A DNA stretch of 64,000 bases from Elymus sibiricus (taxonomy: Eukaryota > Streptophyta > Magnoliopsida > Poales > Poaceae), in NCBI GenBank assembly GCA_039707655.1, contig CM077666.1, forward strand, positions 238,110,166 through 238,174,165. Reading direction: 5' to 3'. Positions 21,359-31,915 of this stretch are shown one piece after another. Within the stretch, counting starts at the first letter, position 1; every line of letters begins with the position of its first letter. The translations under genes were made by a program, and so were the position numbers. The notes under the pieces are model-generated. The model was not told where the DNA came from. It ran no database searches and was given only the letters and a program-made list of their open reading frames with translations.

Positions 21359-22456
21359 ATGTCAGATGACAGCGACAGCCAGAACAGGTCAGAGCAGCAT
21401 GCAGAACTCAGTGAAGGATCTAGCCCTGCAGAAAGTTTCTATGAGGGAGAGAGGAGCTCTCCAGATCTTCCTAAGGCTGCCACTAGAACAAGGAAGAAGA
21501 GAACCTCAGACAGTGAGGATGAGGACTTTGTTGCCAGTGAAGCAGCAATAAAGAAGAAGAGAGTGGTGCTTGCCAAGGAATATAGCACCAAGCCCACCTC
21601 TACCAAAGAGAAAATTGCTGTGAAGAAAGTTCCAAAGCAGACTATGCAATTCACACTTGAAGAGGCAAGTGACTCAGAACCAGCTACAGGAGCAAAGAAG
21701 AAGAGAGCTAGGAAGACTACAACTCATGTGCTAGGAAGACCCTCCATGAGGAATGATTCAGAGGAGGAGGAGGAGCCAGCAGCTAATGCACTCCTAGTAA
21801 AAGCTCAGAAGCTCATGTCAGATGCAATCAGGACTGCTGCCCCCACCAAGGCCAAACCAAAAGCTCCAGCACCCAAGAGGTCTATAAGGAATATTCCTGC
21901 TACTGAGAAGAACAAGGCCCCAGTGCCTGAGGCAAATGTTGATGAAGAGCCACTAGTGATCAGGAAATTGAAACCCAAGATTCCAGACCATGATGATGCA
22001 CACCCAGTTGTAGAAAATATGATGTTAAGGAAAGACAAAGGACTGCGTCAGTGGAGATTGTCAGATCCTTATGCTGCAAGGAGGAAAACAGCTTGTGATT
22101 ATCGCTTTCACACTCGAGAACAACAAGATTTCTATGAGACGGTATTGCTTGATAAGAAGCCCATTGTTAGGGACATGAGATGGTGGATTGGGACTAGCAC
22201 TTATCTTCTTGATCGTAAGCTTCTGCCACTGCGTCCAGAGCTTGAGGATAATGTTATTGTGATGGATCCTTCGCATCCCACTTCTGCTCAAGCCCAACAG
22301 AAGATTCGAGAAGCCAAAGAAGCCAAAGCAGCCAAGGAGGCAACAGCACCCAATGGTCCAATTGCAAATCTCAAGTCTATGTCTGACCAAATGACATATC
22401 TGCTAGAAGCCACCCTAAAGATTGAGCGAATTCTGGCCAACCTCACCCAACACTAG
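21359..22456 (+). CDS. Element F ORF3: Sirevirus-type extra 3' ORF, lysine-rich nuclear-like protein
   Basis: ATG at 21359 (MSDDSDSQNRSEQ) gives 365 codons to TAG 22454-22456. The N-terminal half is Ser/Glu/Asp-rich with several basic clusters (RTRKKRTSDSEDED, AIKKKRVVLAK, KKKRARKTTTH) that look like nuclear localisation signals. The second half is more globular (DFYETVLLDKKPIVRDMRWW, WIGTSTYLLDRKLLPLRPEL). It ends in an Ala/Lys/Glu helix. The same frame continues past two TAG codons (22454, 22490; CAG to TAG is likely) into a coiled coil, so the ancestral protein was longer. I find no signal peptide or membrane segment. Sireviruses often have an ORF here, sometimes called env-like; the function is unknown. 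Confidence 0.75.
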   Translation: MSDDSDSQNRSEQHAELSEGSSPAESFYEGERSSPDLPKAATRTRKKRTSDSEDEDFVASEAAIKKKRVVLAKEYSTKPTSTKEKIAVKKVPKQTMQFTLEEASDSEPATGAKKKRARKTTTHVLGRPSMRNDSEEEEEPAANALLVKAQKLMSDAIRTAAPTKAKPKAPAPKRSIRNIPATEKNKAPVPEANVDEEPLVIRKLKPKIPDHDDAHPVVENMMLRKDKGLRQWRLSDPYAARRKTACDYRFHTREQQDFYETVLLDKKPIVRDMRWWIGTSTYLLDRKLLPLRPELEDNVIVMDPSHPTSAQAQQKIREAKEAKAAKEATAPNGPIANLKSMSDQMTYLLEATLKIERILANLTQH

Positions 22457-23358
22457 GCTAGCTTAGAGTGGATAATTGAGACATAGTTTCATGATCTAGA
22501 TGTCAAGGTCACAGAGATCCAGACTACAGTGGAGAAGCTGCAGAGCGACGTTGATGCTGTCAGGACAGCCCCTTCTGATGATAGTGGAGATGAGAGACCA
22601 ACCACAGAGAGATTTTAGACAGTGCCTAGGGTAGCCAGATCTGCTGAAGTGCCAGTTGTGGATCCGAGGACCACAGTTTCTGCACCTGCTACTGCTGCTG
22701 CTACAGTGCCCCACCGGTCTCCACTCCACCAGCCCAGCAGACGTCCGCTGAAGCCTTCGCGGATGCTCTTCTTTCGACGCCATCTACGCACACCAGAGCT
22801 GCCAGCAGGAGGTCGCCTTCAGGAGCTTCGGAGGACCGTGCTTAGAGTGCCGATTAGTCCTATACCTATTCGATCTTTTTGGTAATTGATGCCAAAGAGG
22901 GAGAATTTGTATAGATCTTAGCTTCGAGAGAGAGAGTTTCACTTTGCTTCGCCCATTGGATTTCTCTTGAGTTCTTTTGCTACAATTTGCTTGTTGGTAC
23001 TTTGTTTCTATGTGTGTGCTTGATACTATGCTTCATTATGATTGTGGGCTACTTCATGTGATTGATCGTACTATGCCTCTTGTGATGATCAATGCTTATC
23101 CTCATCATTATCTGATCACTTACTTGTGTTGGTGATGCGTGCTTTCTATTCCACTCATATCATTTTGTGCGCTCCACCAAGTTGTATGTTTAATAGATTG
23201 TGCATTTGCATTCGAACGCAATTTTTTAATAATGCACAAATTTAGGGGGAGCTCTTGCTTATCACATACTTCTCAAAGCGACGTTGTATTCCATTCATTT
23301 AATCAATTGTCGAAGCTTTTATCTATATGTTGTCATCAATTACCAAAAAGGGGGAGAT
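22457..23358 (+). other. Element F: decayed ORF3 tail, 3' untranslated region and polypurine tract
   Basis: The ORF3 frame can be followed to about 22615 through two stops (KVTEIQTTVEKLQSDVDAV is a coiled coil). After it the DNA is T-rich and non-coding. The polypurine tract AAAAAGGGGGAGAT ends at 23358, directly before the 3' LTR. Confidence 0.75.
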
Positions 23359-24935
23359 TGAAAGCATATTTGCTCCCTTGGTGGTTTTGGTAATTCATAG
23401 CAACATATATCTCATTGAACTAATGTTCATTCAAGTTAAAGATTTCAGGATGTTCAATGATTGGCATGGCATGGACTAGAGATGTGGACACCTCAAAATG
23501 CTAAGGACAAGGATTGGCAAAAGATCAAGACTCTACATTGGGTTTAGTGATCGAAGATCACATTGAGTCCATAGGAAAGCCAATATTATTAAAAGGGGAT
23601 GAGGTGTTGCTTAATGGTCTTTTTGTTCAAGTGCTTAGTGACAGTACTCCTCAACCCTCAACCACTCTCTCTACCCAAATATGTCCAAAACCCACATTCC
23701 AACTCGGCCCCACCGAAATTTCCTATCCAGAGCCACCGAGTTCACCTAGACTTAGCCACTGCCAAAACCCTAACAAATTGGATCCACCGAAATGGATCTC
23801 GGTCCCACCGAGATGGCCTTGCCAACTCTCTGTGATCATTTGCACCTACTTCGGTCTCACCGAGTTTTGCAAATCGGTCTCACCGAGATGGCTTGCCAAC
23901 TCTCTGTTGCCTTATTGCTTCACTTCGGTCCTACCGAGTTGATGCAATCGGTGCCACCGAGATGAGGTTTGCCCTAGCCATTGCACTTCGGTCCATCCGA
24001 GTTGTTCGTATCGGTCCCACCAAGATTCCTAAAGTTCATATCTTTTCCACAGTTCGGTGCTACCGAGATTATGGTTTCGGTGCCACCGAGTTGGGTCAAA
24101 AGTGTGTAACGGTTGGGTTTTGTGTGGAGGCTATATATACCCCTCCACCACCTCCTTCTCAGTAAGGAGAGCCATCAGAACGTACCTACACTGCCACCAT
24201 ACATTTTCTGAGAGAGAACCACCTACTCATGTGTTGAGATCAAGCTATTCCATTCCTACCATTTGAACCTTGATTTCTAGCCTTTCCCAAGTTGCTTTCC
24301 ACTCAAATCCTTCTTCCACCATAGCCAAATCTGTGAGGAGCTGTTTGAGTGCTGGGAAGACTATCATTTGAAGCACAAGAGCAAGGAGTTCATCAACAAC
24401 ACACCATCTATTACCTTTTGGAGAGTGGTGTCTCCTAGATTGGTTAGGTGTCACTTGGGAGCCTCCGACATGATGTGGAGTTGAACCAAGGAGTTTGTAA
24501 GGGCAAGGAGATCGCCTACTTCGTGAAGATCTACCCCGAGTGAGGCTAGTGCTTCGTGGACGTAAGCCATGGTGGAATAGACAAGGTTGCTTCTTCGTGG
24601 ACCCTTCGTGGGTGGAGCCCTCCGTGGACTCGCGCAGCCATTACCCTTCGTGGGTTGAAGTCTCCATCAACGTGGACGTACGATATCACCACCTATCGGA
24701 ACCACGCCAAAAACCACCGTATCTTCATTGCGTTTGAAATCTCCGATCCCCTCCTTTACTTACATATTCAATTGTTTACTTTCTGATGCTATACTCTTAG
24801 AATTGCGTGTGTAGGGTGATGCTTGACTTGTGTTCTTGCTAAAATCTGCCCACAATTAAAATTGGGAAAAGGTTAGATATTATTTGGTCAACTAGTCTAA
24901 TCACCCCCCCCTCTAGACATACTTTCGATCCTACA
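23359..24935 (+). repeat. Element F 3' LTR
   Basis: Same length as the 5' LTR. It keeps the palindromes better (for example TTCGGTCCTACCGAG and ATCGGTGCCACCGAG at 23924-23962) and has GGCTATATATACCCC at about 24130. It is followed by the AAGAC target duplication and then by the rest of element C pol. Confidence 0.93.
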
Positions 24936-25905
24936 AAGACCTCAAGAGGGACCTCACGAGCCCGCTCATCATGGTCACACCGTGCTCTCGCGAGCCCCTA
25001 CTCCTGTACCTAGCGGCCACCCCTCTCACGAGCCTCCTGAGCCTCGCGAGCCTTACGAGCCTCGTGAGATTCCCGAGCCCATCAAGTATTGCGAGCCACC
25101 TGAAGAGCAAGCTGCCACCACAACTACGCGCCTCGTCGAGCACCCCGTGTACTTCGTCAGCAACGTGCTAAGAGATGCGCGCGAGCGCTACGCCATGCAG
25201 CAGAAGCTTCTCCTCGCGCTCCTAATCACCTCTAGGAAGCTGCGCCACTACTTTCAGGGTCACCCCATCAAGGTCATATCTTCCTACCCCTTGGAGCAAG
25301 TTCTGCGCAGCCCCAACGCAGCCGGACGCATCGCCGAATGGAACATTGAGCTGCAAGACTTCCAGTTGGAGTTCTCCACCACCAGGGTCATCAAAGGCAC
25401 GGCTCTGGGCGACTTCGTGGCAGAGTGGACGGACACGTATGAGGAGGAGCCTCGCGAGGCCCAATCCTTGCTGCCGGCGGACGAGGCGCCCGGCGGCTGG
25501 ACCATGCACTTTGATGGCGCCTTCTCTCGGCAGGGCGCGGGGGCTAGAGTCATGCTCACCTCACCGACAGGAGACAGGCTCTATTACGCTGTGCAGCTCT
25601 GCTTCAAGTACACCAACAAGGTTTCCAACAACATCGTTGAATATGAGGGCCTCATCGCCGGCCTCAAGGCCGTGTTCGCTCTGGGCATCAAGCGTCTGAC
25701 TGTCAAGGGCGATTCGCAGCTCCTCGTCAACTTCTCCAACAAAAGCTACAAGCCCAAGGACGAGCACATGGCCACCTACATAGAAGAGGTACGTAAACTT
25801 GAGAAGCGTTTTCTTGGCCTGGAGCTGCAGCACATCCCCCGCAGTGGCAACAAGGAGGCCGACGATATCGCCAAACAAGCAACCCACCGCGAGCCTCAGA
25901 GCCCC
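24936..25905 (+). pseudogene. Element C: RT connection, RNase H and second (archaeal-type) RNase H
   Basis: Continues pol after element F. The first RNase H is degenerate: a Ser/Leu/Pro-rich stretch near 24990-25130, then VYFVSNVLRDARERY, KLLLALLITSRKLRHYF and IAEWNIELQDFQLEF. A second RNase H follows with all four acidic positions: FDGAF (about 25510), VEYEGLIAGL (25636), VKGDSQLLV (25702) and NKEADDIAKQA (25848). Two RNase H domains in tandem are characteristic of the Tat lineage. The open frame (24982-26850) runs through both RNase H domains and into integrase. Confidence 0.88.
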
Positions 25906-27309
25906 GGCATTTTCGAGGAAAGGCTCCTCAAGCCATCAGCTGCGCCCCTTGCTGCGAGTGCCATGCTCCTTCACGAAGAACTGCCGCCCGCACCACCCAC
26001 GGGTGCGCCAGACTGCGGCCCAGCCTCAGGAGCCCGTTTGCCGTTGGCACTGGAGCCTCAAGCAGACAGCTGGGCCGCGGAGTTCAAGGCCTACTGGCAT
26101 CGTGGGACCCTCTCGGAGAAGGACTCAGAGGTAGAGCGCATGGCCCGGCAGGCCACTGCTTACTACTTACAAGATGGCAAGCTGTACCGCAGGGGCCCCA
26201 ATGGCGTCTCACTGAGGTGCATCTCGGAAGAGCAATGGCGCGAGTTGTTCGCCGACATCCATGGAGGAGACTGCGGCCACCACTCCTCGTCACGTACCCT
26301 CATCGGCAAGGTGTTCCGCAGTTGCTTTTACTGGCCCACTGCGTTGCGCGACGCCATCGCGCTGGTCCAAGCCTGCGAGGCCTGCCAGTTCCACACCAAG
26401 CAGATCCACCAGCCGGCGCAGGGCCTCCAGATGATTCCCCTCTCATGGCCCTTCGCGGTCTGGGGGCTGGATATCCTGAGGCCCTTCCCTCGCGCGGCTG
26501 GCGGGTACCGCTACCTCTACGTCGCCATCGACAAGTTCACCAAGTGGGCAGAGGTCGAGCCTGTACGCACCATCCCGGCAGGCTCCGCCGTCAAGTTCAT
26601 TAAGGGCCTCGTGAGCCGCTTTGGAGTTCCCAACCGCATCATCACCGACAACGGCTCCCAGTTCACAAGCGGCCCCTTTAGGTCCTACTGCGCCAGCCTC
26701 GGCATGCAGATCTGCTACGCCTCGGTGGCGCACCTGCGAAGCAACGGCCAGGCCAAGTGTGCCAACGCCGAGGTCCTCAAGGGCCTCAAAACGAGGAGCT
26801 TCAAGAAGAAGCTCGAGGCCTGCGGCAAAGGCTGGCTCGATGAGCTGTAGTCCGTGCTGTGGTCCATCCGCACTACGGCGAGCAAGCCCACCGGCGAGAC
26901 CCCCTTCTTCCTCGTCTATGGAGCTGAGGCGGTCCTTCCATTGGAGCTTAAGCATGGTTCCCCGCGAGTCCTTGCCTTCGACAAGGCACGTCAGGATGGC
27001 TCGCGGGAGATCGATCTGTTGCTCGTCGAGGAGGGCAGCCGTCAGGCCGCTCTTTGCACCGCGAGGTACCAGCAGGCCTTGCATCGCTACCACAGCCGCA
27101 ACATCCGCCCTCGCACTCTCAAGGTCGGCGACCTCGTCCTGCGCAGGATCCTCTCCAGAGAGGGGCTCAACAAACTCTCACCTATGTGGGAAGGCCCTTT
27201 CAGGGTTACTCATGTCTCCAGGCCCGGCTCAGCCCGGCTGGAGACGGAGGACGGAGTTCCTGTGCCTAACGCCTGGAATATCCAACACCTCCGCAAGTTC
27301 TACCCGTGA
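25906..27309 (+). pseudogene. Element C: integrase with catalytic Glu replaced by Lys
   Basis: The zinc-binding region has the HHCC set (GGDCGHHSSSRTLIGKVF, then CEACQ at about 26380). The DDE core has Asp in LDIL (26470-26472) and Asp in ITDNGSQF (26647-26649). The third acidic position, 36 codons later at 26755-26757, is AAG (Lys) in GQAKCANAE, where DD35E integrases have Glu. A TAG at 26848-26850 interrupts the protein (WLDEL*). The same frame continues through PTGETPFFLVYGAEAVLPL, the C-terminal LKVGDLVLRR and LSPMWEGPFRV, to the natural end after LRKFYP at 27309. The protein is dead twice over. CACTA element G is inserted 12 bp after the stop. Confidence 0.92.
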
Positions 27310-27321
27310 CCCTCATGCGTA

Positions 27322-27560
27322 CACTACTCGGAAAATGCTTACCAGTAGCACTGGTTTTTTTGCTACCAGTAGCGCTGGCAGACGCGCTACTGCTACGGCG
27401 CTACAGCTATTTTTTAGCAGTAGCGCTTGTTTGTCACAGCGCTACTGGTAACTGAAGATAGCAGTAGCGCTTTTTTGTAGCGCGCTACTGGTAATTGTCT
27501 GCAGCGAGTGTTAATAATAAGTGCTACTGTTAATTGAGCGCTGCTGGTAAACTTTGCCCC
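27322..27560. repeat. CACTA G left TIR and subterminal repeats
   Basis: About ten copies of AGTAGCGC/GCGCTACTG in both orientations, spaced 15-30 bp apart, starting at 27343. A mirror array is at 32565-32925. Confidence 0.9.
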
Positions 27561-27831
27561 CTCGCCACTGCTAAAGTTTTAGTTTTTTTTTCTGCGTTTT
27601 GGCGCTATACATGTTTAAACAGATACATCTTTTATACAATAACAACATGCATATTCATTGAAAAACAAGTGAGGCATCGATGAGCAAAAGTTATTCGAAG
27701 TCTCGACTACAGTATCTCATCATCATCAATCATGGTCGAACACATGTCTCGAAATAGCGTTACAAGTTATTAGAAGTTCCGAATACATGCAACTACATGG
27801 TCACATACTCATGTTTCATCATCTATGTAGA
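27561..27831. other. CACTA G: non-coding end of the RNase H1-like gene
   Basis: AT-rich, no coding frame. It lies downstream of the minus-strand ORF that ends at 27832 and probably holds its 3' untranslated region. Confidence 0.5.
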
Positions 27832-28086
27832 CTATGATATGATCGCATAGAAGAGAAGAGCAATCATGATGAGCAAAAGCGGGATTATGTAGTAGTTTTT
27901 GCGGCGCCGGTTCTGAATCCTCTGTTGCGCTATGAATCTCAAGTAACTAGCTTCAGCTTCCATTCTGCTATCAAACCCTTTCTGGCTTCCGCCCGGGAAG
28001 CGGTACACTTGGGCCTGACACTCCGGCCACTCATCGTACACACCCGGACCATGCCCTACATACACAGCATACCACTTCCTCGCCAT
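27832..28086 (-). CDS. Small tail-anchored protein with RNase H1 N-terminal (hybrid-binding) domain, CACTA G accessory ORF
   Basis: 84 codons from ATG 28086-28084 to the stop at 27832-27834; the frame is intact. Residues 4-50 (KWYAVYVGHGPGVYDEWPEC, then FPGGSQKGFDSRMEAEAS) match the RNase H1 N-terminal / caulimovirus viroplasmin fold (PF01693), which binds RNA-DNA hybrids or dsRNA. A basic stretch (QRIQNRRRKN) follows, then a hydrophobic C-terminal helix of about 20 residues (YYIIPLLLIMIALLFYAIIS) that would act as a tail anchor. There is no catalytic RNase H domain. It lies downstream of the transposase on the same strand, where a second CACTA gene would be expected, but it does not look like TNPA. 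The fold call is good; the role is unknown. Confidence 0.75.
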   Translation of the reverse strand: MARKWYAVYVGHGPGVYDEWPECQAQVYRFPGGSQKGFDSRMEAEASYLRFIAQQRIQNRRRKNYYIIPLLLIMIALLFYAIIS

Positions 28087-28438
28087 CCTTGATCTATATA
28101 CCTGTCAGAGATGCACATATATCATCAAGCAAATTCAACGATATATAATATGCAGCGTAAGATACGTCAGCCTGTGGAGAGAAACAGTTATGAAATAGAA
28201 GCAACATATAGTAAACATAGTTAACGAAATTCATCGTACCGAAACTAATTAACTAGTGCAGCACCATTTACATCTAATAGTTTCGTCGTACAGAGACATT
28301 CAAAAGTTTCGTCATACAAAAAGTAACAACTAACTAAACAGACACATTGTCTTCAGGCAGTGCACTCTTCCCATCCGGCCATATCCGGGAGGATGCACCC
28401 AAGCTTAGTGAAAGGCGTCATGTCCTGACGCTGTAGGG

Positions 28439-29803
28439 CTATGCGGGTTCGGACGTCAGACTGATCTTCTTCTTTCCACTTTTGTTCGTTGTAGAATAAT
28501 TGAGCCCATGGTCGTGACTTTTCCTTTTCCAGGGAGTACGATCTTTCGTAGGTAATGTAGTCTTCATCCTTCTTTTGACGTATGTTTCATCATCATCAGC
28601 ATCATCTTCCCTCATCGGGTCACCGTACTGGTCGTAGTCTTCCTCGTTGGCGACTCCATCCATTCCGACGATGCTCCTTTTGCCTCTCCTCACGATAACA
28701 CGGCTGGGATTGCTCGGGTCGGTTATGAAGAAACATTCTGTCACATGTTTAGCATGTACCCATGGCTCATTTTTGGCGGTGGCGTTGACGGTATCGCTAT
28801 CGGAGTTGGGTATACACATGGTAGTGAAATGTCGGTTTTCTCTTTGTACATTCTTAGCCCATCTGACACGGAACATCGTCGCGCTATGCAATCCAGAGTA
28901 GTCAAGCTCCCAGATCTCATCGACCCTTCCGTAATATCTTTCAATTACTTTCCCGTTCATGGCTTCCATCGTCACCCCTGAGTTCTGGTTATCACTGTTT
29001 ATATCTTTGGCCTCCGTGTAGAACATGTATCCGTTGATATCGTATGCTTGATAAGTCGCGAGGTTGACCGACGGGCCATGTGCTAAGGCGTATATGAGCG
29101 TTCCGTCCGGACAGCCCTCTTCCGGGGGATTAGCCAGAACTCGCTCTTTGAACCAACGCAAGAAAGTGGAGTTGTGCTCTCTAATAACTTCAGCATCCGT
29201 CCTGTGCACCCCACGGTCACGGTAGTTCTTTGCGATGTTCTCTTTGTGCAGTGTCACGAAATCTTCTAGCACATCTAGGTGTTGTAGCACTACTAAGTTT
29301 GCCCTGTCAAAGTCGTTTTGTCGGCCCGAGCGGAACACATTCACATCCCTCCGACCATTGGTGTGACCTTTGCCTTCGAGCCTTCCACAGTGCTTGCTGA
29401 CGGGCAAAGCAACAACAGGGTCTCCGGTGCCTAGATAACTCTCGCAGAAAGAGATGCACTCTTTGGTCAGATATCCCTGGGTTATGTTTCCATCCGGACG
29501 GGACATGTTACGAACGAATCCTTTGATGACCCCATTCATCCTCTCGAACGGCATCATGTTGTGCAGGAATGTCAGCCCTAGGTCGATGATGTCGTCCACG
29601 ATGTGGACACATAGATGCACCATGACATCAAAGAACTCGGGCGGGAAGTACATCTCTAGCTCATTTAGTATGACAACGATCTCTTCCTGTAGCCTATGGA
29701 GTTGCTTGACACTGATCGACTTTCGAGAGATAGCATAAAAAAAAGTGGCATAGGTCAGTAAGCGTCTCACGGACGTGTGTGTCCATAATCCCTCTAAGTG
29801 CAA
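28439..29803 (-). pseudogene. CACTA G transposase, C-terminal part (DUF4218 and DUF4216 regions)
   Basis: A 454-codon open frame. The first part has FPPEFFDVMVHLCVHIVDDI, then MMPFERMNGVIKGFVRN and GYLTKECISFCESYL, the DUF4218 pattern found after the TNP2 domain. The later part has VNLATYQAYDINGYMFYTE, IERYYGRVDEIWELDYSG and FRVRWAKN, the DUF4216 pattern. An acidic/basic tail follows (EEDYDQYGDPMREDDADDDE, then KRKSHDHGLNY). The upstream transposase frame overlaps it at 29694-29803, so a frameshift near 29740-29800 separates the two halves of what should be one protein. Confidence 0.85.
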
Positions 29804-31915
29804 CCGGGAGTAACTGCGTCATCATCACGTGACAGTCGTGAGACTTCATCCCGCTGAACCTTTTTTTCTTGGTGTCCAGATATCTACTAATCTTCCCACA
29901 GTATCCGGAACTAACTTTCATTCTGGCAAGGCACTTGAACAATTGATCGACCTCCTTCGGATGTAAGGTGAAGCAAGAGGGGGGGCAATATTGTTCTTCC
30001 TTCTTGTTTACTTTTTTCCCCCTATCTTCCATCTTCATCTCCGTATCCGTCTCCTCCGTCGACTTTTTACCGGGCATTTGGAGATCTTTCCTGATATTCA
30101 AAAATTCCAAGTCTTTTCTTGCCTTCGGCCCATCCTTGGTCTTCTTTGGCATGTTCATCAATGTTCCAAGCAAGCTCTCGAGGATATTCTTCGTGATATG
30201 CATTTGATCAAGGCTATGAGGCGTGTCGAGTTTGGGCCAGTACTCTAAGTCCCAGAAAACAGACCTCGTCTTCCATACCTTCAGCAGCGGCTCCGGTGCT
30301 TTTTTCTTCGTCTTTCCCGGCGAGGGGCACTCTTCCCAGTTCTTCAATAACTCATATATTTCAGCACCGCTACGCTTACGTGGAGGACCTCGATGCGCAG
30401 CCTTACCATTGAATACATCTCCACGCTTTCTCCATGGGTCATCCTTCTCGAGCCATCTTCGATGCCCCATGTACACGATTTTCGAAGACTCGCCATCTTT
30501 CGATAGCTGATGAGAAGTTGTATCATCCATGCACCTGGTGCATCCGCAATATCCGTGGCACACCTGGCCGAAGATATAGCTGTAACCAAGATAGTCCTGC
30601 ACCATCATAATCAGCGCGGCTCTCATGTAGAAATACTCTCCTTTGCTTGCGTCCCATGTCTTGGCCGGCGTTGTCCATAAGGTCTGTAGCTCCTCTTTTA
30701 GTAACCCGAGATACAGATTTATATCATTTCCCGGTTGTCTCGGCCCTTGAATAACTATAGTCATGTGTATGTATTTTTCCTTCCTGCACTTCCAGGGGGG
30801 AGGTTGTACATCCATACAAACACGGGCCATGTGCTATGATTGGTGTTCTGGTTGCCAAACGGATTCATGCCATCAGTACTAGAGCCAAGCACGATGTTCC
30901 TTGCATGATCTGCGAAAAATTAAAATTCAGCGTTTAATGCTCTCCACTGGCTAGCATCTGCGAGGTGTCTCAGCTTCGGATCATCTCCGTCATCTGGCTT
31001 CACCCTCTCCGTGTGCCAGCGCATAAGCTTTGCTTCCTTAGGATCTACGAAATACCGCTGCAGACGGGGAGTGATCGGAAAGTACCATACAACTTTCTGT
31101 GGAGCTTTCTTTCCGGCCTTCTTATATCATGAAGCATTGCACTTTGGACAGATGGTTTTTTCCGCGTGCTTGTTCTGATATATGATGCAATCATTGATGC
31201 ATGCGTGATATCTAATGTGTGGCAGATCAAGAGGGCACACGATTTTCTTTGCCTCCTCGACACTAGTAGGACACAGGCTTCCTGCGGGAAGAACCTTCTT
31301 TAGATACTTCAGAAGCTCATCTAGGCTTGCATCCGTCCATTTGTTTTTTGCCTTCGTCTTTAGAAGTTCTAGCATGAAACTCAAGCGGGTCACCTCGGGA
31401 TCGCAACCATCATACAATGGAGTCATCGAGTCTACCTCCAGTTGCGCCAGTTTGGCCACCGCTCTAGAAGCAGCTCTGTCGCTAGTCGTCTCCTTACGAA
31501 GCAGGTCTCAAACATGCGGGTCCCGCATGGCTGAACTTAGTAGCGACGAAGGCTGCGGCGTGTCCGTGTCTTCTCCGCCTTGTACTGCCTCTTCGCCATC
31601 ACCATTTCTAAGGCCCTCTTCTTCGGGCCCATAATCGGTCATCTCTTCGTCTGGCCCAATGTCGTTATTTCCTGCCCCGTCGACGTCCTCATCATCATCA
31701 TCTTCACTTATCCACCGAGCATGGCCATCCATGAAACCATGCATGAGCAGGTGCGCCTTGAATTTACCACCCTTAAAGGGGTCGAGCCTGACTCCTCCTT
31801 TGCATTTTCGACACGGACATAAAACATCCTTCAGTCTTTTTTCATACATGTCGTCCACCGCGGATTGCCAGTATCTTTCCACCATCCTTCCATTGACCTT
31901 CATGATCACTTGCAT
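29694..31915 (-). pseudogene. CACTA G transposase, N-terminal and TNP2 (Transposase_21) parts
   Basis: Read on minus: the transposase-associated domain from 31915 (RYWQSAVDDMYEKRL, then CPCRKCKGG), an acidic linker, then LSFMLELLKTKAKNKW and CINDCIIYQNKHAEKTICPKC (zinc-binding, to 31127). The TNP2/Transposase_21 core follows with SSTDGMNPFG (about 30885), SYIFGQVCHGYCGCTRCMDD and FWDLEYWPKLDTPHSLDQMH with ITKNILESLLGTLM (about 30250-30150). Stops at about 31507 (TGA), 31117 (TGA) and 30925 (TAA) plus the frameshift near 29750 break it. The catalytic enzyme cuts CACTA ends; this copy is dead. Confidence 0.88.

Larger units (their letters stand above)
15772..24935 (+). mobile_element. Copia element F, Sirevirus-like, non-autonomous, full length with both LTRs
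   Basis: The LTRs are 15772-17348 and 23359-24935, both 1577 bp, from TGAAAGCA to GATCCTACA. The flanks are AAGAT (15767-15771) and AAGAC (24936-24940), a 5-bp TSD with one change inside the pol frame of element C. The primer site TGGTATCAGAGC (initiator tRNA-Met) is at 17351-17362, and the polypurine tract AAAAAGGGGGAGAT is at 23345-23358. Inside are gag and a 3' ORF; integrase and reverse transcriptase are absent. Long gag, an extra 3' ORF and repeated CGGT/ACCG palindromes in the LTR point to the Sirevirus lineage (Maximus-like in Triticeae); the family name is inferred. Confidence 0.9.

Noticed and set aside
21359..22456. Reading ORF3 of element F as a retroviral envelope
   Set aside because: No signal peptide, membrane segment or Cys pattern is visible; basic clusters suggest a nuclear or nucleic-acid-binding protein.
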